Shown here in pieces: positions 1 to 5,581 of a DNA stretch of 13,538 nucleotides (the stretch's first letter is position 1; every line of letters starts with the position of its first letter). This DNA comes from Dehalococcoidia bacterium (GTDB lineage: Bacteria > Chloroflexota > Dehalococcoidia > Dehalococcoidales > UBA1222). The stretch is from the NCBI GenBank assembly GCA_009783135.1, contig WRHS01000036.1:1-13538 (forward strand), in the 5' to 3' direction. The notes under the pieces were generated by a model. It searched no databases. It was given only the letters and a program-made list of their open reading frames with translations, and was not told where the DNA came from. The translations under genes and the position numbers were made by a program.

Positions 1-54
1 TGGAAAATGCCTTTCTGCATCTCCAGCGCTTGAGATGCAGAAAGGCATTTTCCA
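1..54. terminator. Long perfect hairpin at the window edge, possible terminator
   Basis: Bases 1-23 and 32-54 are perfect reverse complements (23 bp) around the 8-nt loop CAGCGCTT. The left arm has a run of four A and the right arm a run of four T, as in a bidirectional terminator, but no U-tract follows on the plus strand. On the minus strand it lies just downstream of the phd-like gene, so it could end that transcript. The window starts exactly at the arm, so the true element may be longer. A repeat element is the alternative. Confidence 0.6.
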
Positions 55-85
55 CCAAATGCCGTAACTTGTAAAGATAGGATTA

Positions 86-328
86 TCACTTAGCCAATAC
101 CTCAAATGCCTTGATATGCTTGGACAGTATCCGTGAGGCTACCGCATCAACGTCCGCATCGCCAGCAGTAATATTTTGGCGAAACAAGTTGTAGTCAACT
201 AAGACATAACGCGGGGAATTGTTTTTAAGAATAACCACAGTCCCTTTTTCGTCAACCATTCTGGCGACCTTTGAGAAATTCTGGTTTGCCTCGGATATGG
301 AAACCAAATTGTCAATGTTCACATTCAT
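86..328 (-). CDS. Type II toxin-antitoxin Phd/YefM family antitoxin (orphan)
   Basis: This 80-residue protein has the Phd/YefM layout. The N-terminal 50 residues (VSISEANQNFSKVARMVDEK, then a strand around TVVILKNNSPRYVLVDY) form the DNA-binding, dimerising half. The last 30 residues would be the toxin-binding tail. The start is supported by AAGGAGT (338-344) nine bases upstream of the ATG. Antitoxins of this family bind operators in their own promoters and neutralise Doc, YoeB or similar toxins. No toxin gene lies on either side inside the window: mscL is upstream and divergent, and only about 30 bp plus a hairpin follow the stop. It is therefore an orphan here, unless a toxin gene lies left of position 1. 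The family call is firm; the missing partner is only shown for this window. Confidence 0.85.
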   Translation of the reverse strand: MNVNIDNLVSISEANQNFSKVARMVDEKGTVVILKNNSPRYVLVDYNLFRQNITAGDADVDAVASRILSKHIKAFEVLAK

Positions 329-350
329 AAAGCATCAACTCCTTCAGTAC

Positions 351-383
351 AGCATACCGTGCTGCTAGGTTAAATACAACCTA
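351..383 (-). promoter_or_regulatory. Promoter and candidate autoregulatory operator of the phd-like gene
   Basis: On the minus strand a TTGTAT box (374-379) and a TATGCT box (351-356) are 17 bp apart. This would start transcription near 344, about 16 bases before the ATG. The -35 is covered by the dyad TAGGTT-N6-AACCTA (366-371 and 378-383). Phd/YefM proteins repress their own promoters through short palindromes, so this dyad is the natural candidate. Neither hexamer is strong. A plus-strand TATAAT at 408-413 lacks a good -35 but could belong to mscL. Confidence 0.4.
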
Positions 384-542
384 ATAAGATGGGGAGTCAT
401 ACAAACCTATAATAGCTTTAGCATCGTTTGCCTCATACACTTTTTCTCTGCCATTTGATTTACGGGCCGCCTCAAAGTAAAATTTGCAGTCTCTTCACTA
501 CGATATCTCTGGCAACAAATTAAAACAGTTGGAGTCGCAGCA

Positions 543-974
543 ATGAAAAAGTTTTTTACAGAATTCAAGGAATTCGCCTTAAAGAGTAATTTTGTGGCGC
601 TGGCAATCGGTATCATCATAGGCGGGGCGCTGCAAAGCGTTGTTACGTCGCTGGCTAACAACATTCTTTCTCCAATCATCGGCATATTTGTAGGTGCCAA
701 CTTCAATACGCTTTCTTGGAGCGTTCTCAGCGCGACCATCACATATGGTGCATTTATCACGAGTTTAATCAACTTCTTAATCCTGGCTTTCATCGTTTTC
801 CTGATGATAAGAGGCATGAATAAAATCATGTCGCTTAACAAAAAGGAACAGGCAGCAGCGGCACCGGTCCATACCTGCCCATATTGCAAAACCGAGGTCA
901 GCATAGAGGCTACACGCTGTCCGGCATGCACCTCACAGCTTGCAACGGAATCCGAGCAGAGTGCCGGCGCATAA
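543..974 (+). CDS. mscL: Large-conductance mechanosensitive channel MscL with C-terminal zinc ribbon
   Basis: This 143-residue protein has the MscL fold: an amphipathic N-terminus (MKKFFTEFKEFALKSN), a pore-lining TM1 at about residues 17-45 (ALAIGIIIGGALQSVV) and a TM2 at about 70-90 (TSLINFLILAFIVFLMIRG). A charged/alanine-rich stretch (KKEQAAAAP) follows. MscL pentamers open under membrane tension and release solutes during hypo-osmotic shock. The tail adds a CPYC...CPAC zinc ribbon with cysteines 112, 115, 126 and 129, which is absent from the classical E. coli protein. GGAG at 531-534 lies eight bases before the ATG. The gene appears monocistronic. No clear terminator follows before the next promoter at 1043. 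Confidence 0.95.
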   Translation: MKKFFTEFKEFALKSNFVALAIGIIIGGALQSVVTSLANNILSPIIGIFVGANFNTLSWSVLSATITYGAFITSLINFLILAFIVFLMIRGMNKIMSLNKKEQAAAAPVHTCPYCKTEVSIEATRCPACTSQLATESEQSAGA

Positions 975-1042
975 GTTTTTCAAACGCGACGGATTATTTG
1001 CTATCCCTGCCGCTACGGCGCCAGATATGCGACGGTGCAATT

Positions 1043-1071
1043 TTGACAAACCGGAATTATTTCACTATAGT
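1043..1071 (+). promoter_or_regulatory. Strong sigma-70/SigA-type promoter of the T-box/trpB2 unit
   Basis: A consensus -35 TTGACA (1043-1048), a 17-bp spacer and a -10 TATAGT (1066-1071) predict a start near 1078, just before the T-box Stem I. The match is 11 of 12 consensus bases. Confidence 0.85.
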
Positions 1072-1093
1072 TTGTGCAACTGAATATTTTAAA

Positions 1094-1356
1094 GGCTAAG
1101 AACAAGAGTAGTAGGCCTGCAAGCGGTGCTCAGAGAGCCGGGTTAGGTGTGAGCCGGTGCCAGCGCAAAGGTTGAATGGACTTGGGAGCCGTCGCCTGAA
1201 GTGTAAGTAGGGTTGACCGTGGTGGGTACGTTACAAAGCCCCGGGGTATCTCGTGAAAATGATGTACCCTAATGAGATGTCTGCCTTTTGGCAGACAAGA
1301 AGGGTGGCAACGCAAGGAAGCCTCCTGCCCCTTCATCGGGCGGGAGGCTTTTTATT
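1094..1356 (+). ncRNA. T-box leader specific for tRNA-Trp
   Basis: The leader begins with Stem I: GGCT (1094-1097) pairs with AGCC (1187-1190) and CAAG (1103-1106) with CTTG (1181-1184), framing a kink-turn-like internal loop. The AGAGAG motif is at 1132-1137. The specifier loop GAA-TGG-A places TGG (Trp) at 1177-1179. Stem III is GTCTGCC/GGCAGAC (1279-1285/1290-1296). The T-box AGGGTGGCAACGC starts at 1301. Its bulge TGGC (1305-1308) would pair with a tRNA ending GCCA, and bacterial tRNA-Trp has discriminator G73, so the two recognition sites agree. GAAGGG (1299-1304) can pair with CCCTTC (1329-1334) as the antiterminator, which competes with the terminator. Uncharged tRNA-Trp should switch on trpB2 transcription. 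Confidence 0.93.
1318..1356 (+). terminator. T-box conditional terminator
   Basis: GCCTCCTGCCC (1320-1330) pairs with GGGCGGGAGGC (1338-1348) with a single G-U wobble around a 7-nt loop. TTTTTATT follows. The left arm contains bases 1329-1330 of the antiterminator, giving the usual mutually exclusive structures. Confidence 0.92.
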
Positions 1357-1374
1357 ATGCCAAGGAGGATGAAA

Positions 1375-1416
1375 ATGCAATTTGGGATGTGGCCCAGTGG
1401 GGCCGAAAAAATTTAA
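1375..1416 (+). CDS. Candidate 13-residue leader peptide with one Trp codon
   Basis: A full AAGGAGG (1362-1368) is followed after six bases by an ATG opening a 13-codon frame, MQFGMWPSGAEKI, ending at TAA (1414-1416). The SD is at least as good as that of trpB2 itself. Codon 6 is TGG followed by proline. A GGCCC/GGGCC hairpin (1391-1395/1400-1404) lies inside the frame. The B. subtilis rtpA transcript has a tRNA-Trp T-box followed by a short Trp-containing leader peptide that tunes translation of the next gene, and this layout resembles it. Only one Trp codon is present, so attenuation by Trp starvation is an inference. An in-frame ATG at 1369 is too close to the SD to be the start. Confidence 0.4.
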   Translation: MQFGMWPSGAEKI

Positions 1417-1466
1417 ATACGCCGTTTGGAATAACCTATTAAATAAAACTTAAAAAGGAGTTAATA

Positions 1467-2822
1467 ATGGACAGCATTAAGTACATATTACCGGAAAAGG
1501 ATATGCCCACCAGTTGGTATAACATTCAAGCGGATCTTCCTGTGCCGCTTCCCCCTTATTTACACCCTGTGACCAAGCAGGTCATCGGACCGGGCGACCT
1601 TGCGCCTCTGTTTGCCATGGAGTTGATTAAACAGGAAGTGAGCCAGGAACGTTTCATCGACATACCTGAAGAGGTTCAAAAGATTTACCGCCAGTTCCGT
1701 CCGTCGCCGCTTTATCGTGCGCGCCGTTTGGAGCAGGCACTGGACACTCCGGCGCATATATACTACAAGCTTGAGGACGTAAGCCCTGCCGGTTCGCATA
1801 AGCCCAACAGTGCCATACCGCAGGCTTACTACAATATGAAAGAAGGCATCAAACGCCTCACCACCGAAACCGGTGCGGGACAGTGGGGCTCGTCTTTGGC
1901 ACTGGCCTGCAACTATTTTGATATTGAGTTAAAGGTTTACATGGTTAAGGTCAGCTATAACCAGAAGCCTTACCGCCGTATGATGATGGAAACGTGGGGC
2001 GCCACATGCGTGCCAAGCCCGTCGCCGGATACCAACTCAGGCCGTGCGGCGCTTGCTGCCGACCCGAACAATATGGGAAGTTTGGGGCTTGCCATCAGCG
2101 AAGCAGTTGAGGACGCCATGCAGCGCGATGACACGCATTACACGCTTGGCAGCGTACTGAACCATGTCCTGATGCACCAGACAATCATCGGGCAGGAATG
2201 CCAAAAGCAAATGGAAATGGCCGGTGAGTATCCTGATGTGGTCATCGCCTGTGTCGGCGGAGGCTCAAACTTCGGCGGCATTGCACTGCCCTTTGTTTAT
2301 GACAAACTCCGCAAGGATACGAAAACACGGGTCCTGGCCGTTGAGCCGTCGTCCTGCCCGTCACTTACCAAAGGTCTTTATGCTTATGACTATGGAGATG
2401 AGGCGGGTATGGCCCCCATTACCAAAATGTTCACGCTGGGCAGCCATTTCATGCCACCTCCGGTGCATGCCGGCGGGCTGCGCTACCATGGCATGTCACC
2501 AATAATAAGCCACCTGCACAAGCTTGGCATTATTGAGGCTAGGGCGGTTAACCAGCTCGCTACTTTTGAGGCGGGTATAACCTTTGCGCGCACAGAGGGC
2601 ATCATCAGCGCGCCAGAAACGAACCACGCCATCCGCGCCGCAATTGACGAGGCCATTAAGTGCCGTGAGACAGGTGAGAAGAAAGTCATTCTTTTCAATC
2701 ACTCAGGGCATGGCTACTTCGATATGACGGCCTATAACACCTATTTGTTAGGCGATCTCTCGGACTATGAGTACCCCGCCGAAAAGGTAAAAGAGGCGCA
2801 GTCGTTCATGCCTCAGGTATAA
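1467..2822 (+). CDS. trpB: TrpB2-type tryptophan synthase beta chain
   Basis: This 451-residue PLP enzyme condenses L-serine with indole to give L-tryptophan (EC 4.2.1.20). The length and the long N-terminal extension (VPLPPYLHPVTKQVIGPGDL) are typical of the TrpB2 subfamily, not the roughly 400-residue TrpB1. Visible motifs are RPSPLYRARRLE (about 78-89), YYKLEDVSPAGSHKPNS with the PLP-lysine K112, TGAGQWGSSLA (about 135-145) and the phosphate-binding GGGSNFGG (264-271). AAGGAG (1455-1460) precedes the ATG. There is no trpA or other trp gene nearby, and the gene is alone behind a tRNA-Trp T-box. TrpB2 proteins often act without TrpA on free indole, so indole salvage is likely. Some related PLP lyases use other substrates, but the tryptophan T-box argues for tryptophan synthesis. 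Confidence 0.93.
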   Translation: MDSIKYILPEKDMPTSWYNIQADLPVPLPPYLHPVTKQVIGPGDLAPLFAMELIKQEVSQERFIDIPEEVQKIYRQFRPSPLYRARRLEQALDTPAHIYYKLEDVSPAGSHKPNSAIPQAYYNMKEGIKRLTTETGAGQWGSSLALACNYFDIELKVYMVKVSYNQKPYRRMMMETWGATCVPSPSPDTNSGRAALAADPNNMGSLGLAISEAVEDAMQRDDTHYTLGSVLNHVLMHQTIIGQECQKQMEMAGEYPDVVIACVGGGSNFGGIALPFVYDKLRKDTKTRVLAVEPSSCPSLTKGLYAYDYGDEAGMAPITKMFTLGSHFMPPPVHAGGLRYHGMSPIISHLHKLGIIEARAVNQLATFEAGITFARTEGIISAPETNHAIRAAIDEAIKCRETGEKKVILFNHSGHGYFDMTAYNTYLLGDLSDYEYPAEKVKEAQSFMPQV

Positions 2823-2840
2823 CACCATACGCAATTTATG

Positions 2841-2884
2841 ACGAATAGGCGGAGAACTCATTTCAAAGTTCTCCGCCTATTCGT
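2841..2884. terminator. Perfect 18-bp hairpin after trpB2
   Basis: ACGAATAGGCGGAGAACT (2841-2858) is perfectly repeated in inverse at 2867-2884 around the 8-nt loop CATTTCAA. It begins 19 bases after the trpB stop. A run of seven T occurs only from 2898, too far for a classical U-tract. A terminator or mRNA 3' stabiliser is most likely. Confidence 0.7.
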
Positions 2885-2960
2885 TATCACTGTGTAATTT
2901 TTTTGCTGCGCGCCCGTAGTGTTAGACTATTTTTGGATGAAGCTATCGGTGTGACATTAT

Positions 2961-3071
2961 ATGCAGATTGAGTTAAGTGTTGTCTATATAACGGCGCTCC
3001 TTGGCTCATTGCTAGTAGTTTATTTTTGCGTTATAGTTAGAGGGTATGGAAAATATAAGCGAACATGTTAG
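2961..3071 (+). CDS. Possible 36-residue single-pass membrane peptide
   Basis: An ATG frame of 36 codons encodes MQIELSVVYITALLGSLLVV followed by YFCVIVRGYGKYKRTC. This is one strongly hydrophobic segment (residues 6-26) with a basic tail, the shape of a small inner-membrane protein. The stop TAG ends inside the GGTGGAG ribosome binding site of the PIN gene, so the two would be translationally close. Against it, there is no convincing SD, and a good promoter for the PIN gene lies inside the frame. I do not recognise a family. It may be a real small protein, a remnant, or chance. Confidence 0.25.
   Translation: MQIELSVVYITALLGSLLVVYFCVIVRGYGKYKRTC
3009..3037 (+). promoter_or_regulatory. Promoter of the PIN toxin-antitoxin pair
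   Basis: TTGCTA (3009-3014) and TATAGT (3032-3037) are separated by 17 bp, giving a start near 3044 and a 45-base leader that carries the PIN gene's SD. It is the best match in the gap after the trpB2 hairpin. No obvious inverted repeat overlaps it. Confidence 0.5.
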
Positions 3072-3088
3072 GTGGAGATATTAACTAG

Positions 3089-3586
3089 GTGAAGAAAAAG
3101 CTATACCTTGATACTTCTGTTATTAGCCATCTATATGCACCAGATAAGCCTGATTGGATGGCAATAACTTTGCAGTTGTGGGAACAAATACAAGCTGAAG
3201 AATTTGATATTGTGTTGTCTGAAATAGTTTTCTCTGAATTAAGGAAATGTCGGGAGCCTAAATTAAGCTACGTAATGAGTTTCCTTGAGAAAATCCCCTA
3301 CACTATGGTTGAACCTGATGACAGAACCATAGAGATAGCAAAAAAGTTTATTGGATTCGGCGTTTTAACAGAACGTGATTTCAACGATTGCCGGCACATT
3401 GCCTCTGCGTTGATGGCAGGATGCGATATTATCGTGTCATGGAATCTAAACCACATGGTCAATGTCAAAACGATTGATGGCGCGAGAGCAATTGCAGCAC
3501 TTGAGGGATTTAGAGATGTCCTAATTTACGCTCCATATGTGCTTATAAGGAGGGATTTTAACGATGAATATTATTCCAGAACCTGA
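3089..3586 (+). CDS. PIN-domain ribonuclease, probable VapC-like toxin
   Basis: This 165-residue protein is a PIN domain. The N-terminal strand KLYLDTSVI carries D8, an acidic site SEIVFSEL follows (E45/E50), then FNDCRHIASAL (D100) and GCDIIVSWN (D113). These are the conserved acidic residues that bind metal in VapC-type RNases, and SWN is the usual VapC end motif. The product would cut RNA. The start codon is GTG, with GGAG (3074-3077) eleven bases away, so translation is probably modest. The 3' end overlaps the partner gene by 23 bp. The toxin-first order is reversed from the usual vapBC order. Composition is AT-richer than trpB and thiC, fitting horizontal acquisition. Toxin activity is inferred from family and context. 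Confidence 0.85.
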   Translation: MKKKLYLDTSVISHLYAPDKPDWMAITLQLWEQIQAEEFDIVLSEIVFSELRKCREPKLSYVMSFLEKIPYTMVEPDDRTIEIAKKFIGFGVLTERDFNDCRHIASALMAGCDIIVSWNLNHMVNVKTIDGARAIAALEGFRDVLIYAPYVLIRRDFNDEYYSRT

Positions 3587-3803
3587 AATCAGTCCTGATT
3601 TCACCATTGAGGACATCCATAAAATCAGAGAGTGGCATTATGAGATATGCAAAGGTATGTCCTCGCAAGAAATCAATGAATATACTCACAAAGAAGCTGA
3701 GCGTTTTAAGGCTGATATGGCAAAGCCTAGAGATCCTGCCATAAAAGTGGAAGTTGAGCGATTGTTACAGTCGGTCAGAAAACCCGAAAAGATATTGGTT
3801 TAA
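3564..3803 (+). CDS. Small PIN-associated protein, probable cognate antitoxin
   Basis: This 79-residue acidic/charged protein contains PDFTIEDIHKIREWHYEICK (residues 10-29), followed by a helical stretch (MSSQEINEYTHKEAERF). I remember this signature from many small proteins encoded next to PIN genes; a named family cannot be assigned here. It starts inside the PIN gene, with a perfect AAGGAGG (3547-3553) ten bases before its ATG. It should therefore be made in excess of the GTG-started toxin. No ribbon-helix-helix or helix-turn-helix motif is evident, so how it represses the operon, if it does, is unclear. The antitoxin role rests on pairing and stoichiometry. Confidence 0.7.
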   Translation: MNIIPEPEISPDFTIEDIHKIREWHYEICKGMSSQEINEYTHKEAERFKADMAKPRDPAIKVEVERLLQSVRKPEKILV

Positions 3804-3841
3804 CCACATTTCCGCAACGCCCCAAAGCTTGCTGGAGTAGT

Positions 3842-3895
3842 TGCCAGACATAAATGTCTAACTTTTCAAATTAATCCGAACGATTAGTGCTGGCA
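3842..3895. repeat. Nested inverted repeats between convergent genes
   Basis: TGCCAG (3842-3847) pairs with CTGGCA (3890-3895). Inside lie AGACAT-AA-ATGTCT (3846-3859) and TAATC-CGAAC-GATTA. The segment lies between the antitoxin gene and thiC, which converge, and may end both transcripts. No run of T longer than four follows on either strand, so termination is uncertain. Confidence 0.3.
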
Positions 3896-3926
3896 GTCTT
3901 TGCATTTGTCGGCTTAATGTGGATTG

Positions 3927-5222
3927 TCAGCATTTGTGCATATCAATATCGAGATGCTGTGAAACCAGTTGCATAGCACAGAAATCACCGCACATTGAGC
4001 ATGCCTTACCTGACGTGTGGTGCTGCTCGTGAACCTGCCGTACTTTTTCAGGGTCAAGTGCCAGCTTGGCTTGTGTTTCCCAGTCCAGTTTCTTTCGTGC
4101 TATGGACATTTTGCGGTCGCGCTCTGATGCCCCAGCGACGCCTTTTGCCACATCTGCGGCATGCGCTGCGATACGCGATGCCATAACGCCCTGTTTTACA
4201 TCTTCAACATTCGGAAGCGACAGATGTTCTGACGGTGTGACGTAGCATAGGAAATCGGCCCCTGCGGCACCGGCAATAGCACCGCCAATCGCCGATGTAA
4301 TATGGTCATACCCCGCGGCAATATCAGTCACCAATGGTCCGAGCACATAAAATGGGGCTTCCTGACACAGACGTTTTTGCATAAGAATATTGGCTTCAAT
4401 CTGCTTTAGAGGAACATGTCCCGGACCTTCTACCATCACCTGTACACCTGCCTCGCGTGAGCGTTGCACCAGTTCACCCAAGGTCACCAGTTCCTCAACC
4501 TGTGCCCGATCGGTAGCATCAGCGCCACACCCTGGACGCAACCCGTCGCCAAGGCTCAGTGTCACATCAAACTCACGGGCAATATCCAGCAAGCGGTCAA
4601 AATGCTCATAAAGAGGGTTTTCGCGCAGATGATAAAGCATCCATCCCATAAGGAAAGCGCCGCCGCGCGAAACGATATCGGTTATGCGTTTCTGCTGCTT
4701 GAGCAAGGATATGACCCGCTGTGTCACACCGCAATGTACCGTGATAAAATCAATGCCGTCGCGGCAGTGGTCATATATGGCATCGAAGAGTTCATCCTCC
4801 GTCATCTTGACAACGGCGTCATGATTTTTAAGTGCCTGCACACCCGCCTGATAGATAGGCACAGAGCCGATGGGTATGGTTGAGCGCTGCAGTATTGTGC
4901 GGCGGATGTGAGGCAGGTCTCCGCCAGTGGATAGATCCATTGCAGCATCAGCGCCTGATTGTATGGCAATATCAAGCTTGTTTAACTCAGTGTCCAAGTC
5001 TATGAAATCCGAAGACGTTCCTATATTGGCATTTACCTTTGTTGAAAGCCCCTTGCCAACGCCACGTGCTTCGGCATGAGGGTGATTCATATTTGCCGGT
5101 ATGACGATCGTGCCTGTTTCTAATCCGTGCCGGATATATTCAACGTCAAGGCTTTCTTTGCATGCAACTTCCTGCATACGCGGAGTAATAATTCCCTGCC
5201 TTGCCTGTTCCAGTTGTGTCAT
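3927..5222 (-). CDS. thiC: Phosphomethylpyrimidine synthase ThiC
   Basis: This 431-residue non-canonical radical SAM enzyme converts aminoimidazole ribotide (AIR) to HMP phosphate, the pyrimidine precursor of thiamine. The N-terminus MTQLEQARQGIITPRMQEVA, the segment RGVGKGLSTKVNANIGTSSD, ALSTGGDLP-like DLSTGGDLPHIRR, EGPGHVPL and GYDHITSAIGGA are ThiC signatures. The cluster-binding cysteines near the C-terminus are C408, C411 and C415 (CSMCGDFC). The ATG at 5222 is chosen because AAGGAG (5228-5233) lies five bases upstream. An in-frame extension to 5270 would run through the leader hairpin and the edge of the riboswitch. No other thi gene is adjacent; control is by the TPP riboswitch. Confidence 0.97.
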   Translation of the reverse strand: MTQLEQARQGIITPRMQEVACKESLDVEYIRHGLETGTIVIPANMNHPHAEARGVGKGLSTKVNANIGTSSDFIDLDTELNKLDIAIQSGADAAMDLSTGGDLPHIRRTILQRSTIPIGSVPIYQAGVQALKNHDAVVKMTEDELFDAIYDHCRDGIDFITVHCGVTQRVISLLKQQKRITDIVSRGGAFLMGWMLYHLRENPLYEHFDRLLDIAREFDVTLSLGDGLRPGCGADATDRAQVEELVTLGELVQRSREAGVQVMVEGPGHVPLKQIEANILMQKRLCQEAPFYVLGPLVTDIAAGYDHITSAIGGAIAGAAGADFLCYVTPSEHLSLPNVEDVKQGVMASRIAAHAADVAKGVAGASERDRKMSIARKKLDWETQAKLALDPEKVRQVHEQHHTSGKACSMCGDFCAMQLVSQHLDIDMHKC

Positions 5223-5244
5223 ACTGTCTCCTTTATTAGCATTA

Positions 5245-5265
5245 AAGCCGGCAGTGCGCCGGCTT
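5245..5265 (-). terminator. Leader hairpin between TPP riboswitch and thiC
   Basis: AAGCCGGC (5245-5252) and GCCGGCTT (5258-5265) form a GC-rich 8-bp stem with a 5-nt loop. On the minus strand it is followed by TTTAATG and then by the thiC SD. It is the likely expression platform: a short-U-tract terminator, or a structure affecting SD access. Confidence 0.5.
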
Positions 5266-5274
5266 ATCAAACCG

Positions 5275-5358
5275 CCGCTTGCCTCCGCTCGAATTATCGA
5301 GTTCAGGTTCCAGGGGTTGTTCTAAAATAGAACTCTCAGCTTATCGCACCCCCAGCGG
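5275..5358 (-). ncRNA. TPP (Thi-box) riboswitch
   Basis: Read on the minus strand, the segment has CTGAGAG (J2/3 and P3 side), AACCCCTGGAACCTGAAC and CTCGATAATTCGAG, the conserved thi-box core order. P1 is CCGCT/AGCGG, pairing 5354-5358 with 5275-5279. P3 is a hairpin around TTCTATTTTAGAA. It lies between a promoter near 5370 and thiC. TPP binding should reduce thiC expression. Confidence 0.93.
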
Positions 5359-5368
5359 ACTTACATAC

Positions 5369-5377
5369 ACTATAACA
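5369..5377 (-). promoter_or_regulatory. Extended -10 promoter of thiC
   Basis: On the minus strand TGTTATAGT forms a TG-N-(-10) element with TATAGT at 5369-5374 and a predicted start near 5362, just before riboswitch P1. No good -35 is visible 17 bp upstream, as is common with extended -10 promoters. Confidence 0.55.
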
Positions 5378-5382
5378 CAGAC

Positions 5383-5412
5383 CACATTTTTGTGCTGCTC
5401 CACACCCTTGTG
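5383..5412. promoter_or_regulatory. Tandem CACA-N4-TGTG palindromes upstream of thiC promoter
   Basis: CACATTTTTGTG (5383-5394) and CACACCCTTGTG (5401-5412) are two 12-bp palindromes with centres 18 bp apart. The first covers the -35 position of the thiC promoter. They could be paired operator half-sites. No regulator is identified. Confidence 0.25.
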
Positions 5413-5472
5413 CGGACGGCGTCAAGTTAATGCAGGTATTTGATTTTACAGCCAAAAATATGATTTTGCCAT

Positions 5473-5524
5473 AGTTTTTGGATTTCATTTCAAAAACTTC
5501 GGTGCATTATGTCAAACATAATGC
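5473..5524. repeat. Two consecutive inverted repeats upstream of rsmG
   Basis: AGTTTTTG (5473-5480) pairs with CAAAAACT (5491-5498), loop 10 nt. GCATTATG (5504-5511) pairs with CATAATGC (5517-5524), loop 5 nt. They lie upstream of the rsmG promoter and may be operators or weak structures. The rest of the 5223-5581 region is the thiC leader and promoter, two tandem palindromes and the rsmG promoter; I see no gene in it. Confidence 0.35.
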
Positions 5525-5562
5525 CATGGCTGCAAATAAATATCAATTGCAAAAGAAACTCC

Positions 5563-5571
5563 TGCTATAAT
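5563..5571 (+). promoter_or_regulatory. Extended -10 promoter giving a nearly leaderless rsmG mRNA
   Basis: TGCTATAAT is a perfect extended -10 (TATAAT 5566-5571). Transcription should start about 5577-5579, only a few bases before the ATG at 5582. The ten bases between -10 and ATG contain no SD. Confidence 0.6.
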
Positions 5572-5581
5572 ACACAGCACT

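Noticed and set aside
4..109. AAATGCC repeated three times near the left edge
   Set aside because: The motif is only 7 bp, two copies being in the hairpin arm or coding sequence; chance is likely.
428..512. mscL promoter just upstream of the gene
   Set aside because: TTGCCT and TTGCAG boxes exist but no acceptable -10 lies at 16-18 bp from either.
407..931. Minus-strand 174-codon frame across mscL
   Set aside because: It lies antisense to a well-supported mscL and has no SD or recognisable domain.
3842..3895. attC-like recombination site
   Set aside because: The nested inverted repeats lack integron core-site motifs and there is no integrase.
4464..4883. Plus-strand 139-codon frame inside thiC
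   Set aside because: It is fully antisense to thiC and reflects codon bias of the real gene.
5223..5270. In-frame upstream start for thiC at 5270
   Set aside because: The extension reads through the leader hairpin next to the TPP riboswitch, and the ATG at 5222 has a proper SD.
5360..5580. Origin of replication near rsmG (gidB)
   Set aside because: No DnaA-box pattern TTATNCACA was seen and the usual neighbours mnmG, parA, parB and dnaA are missing.
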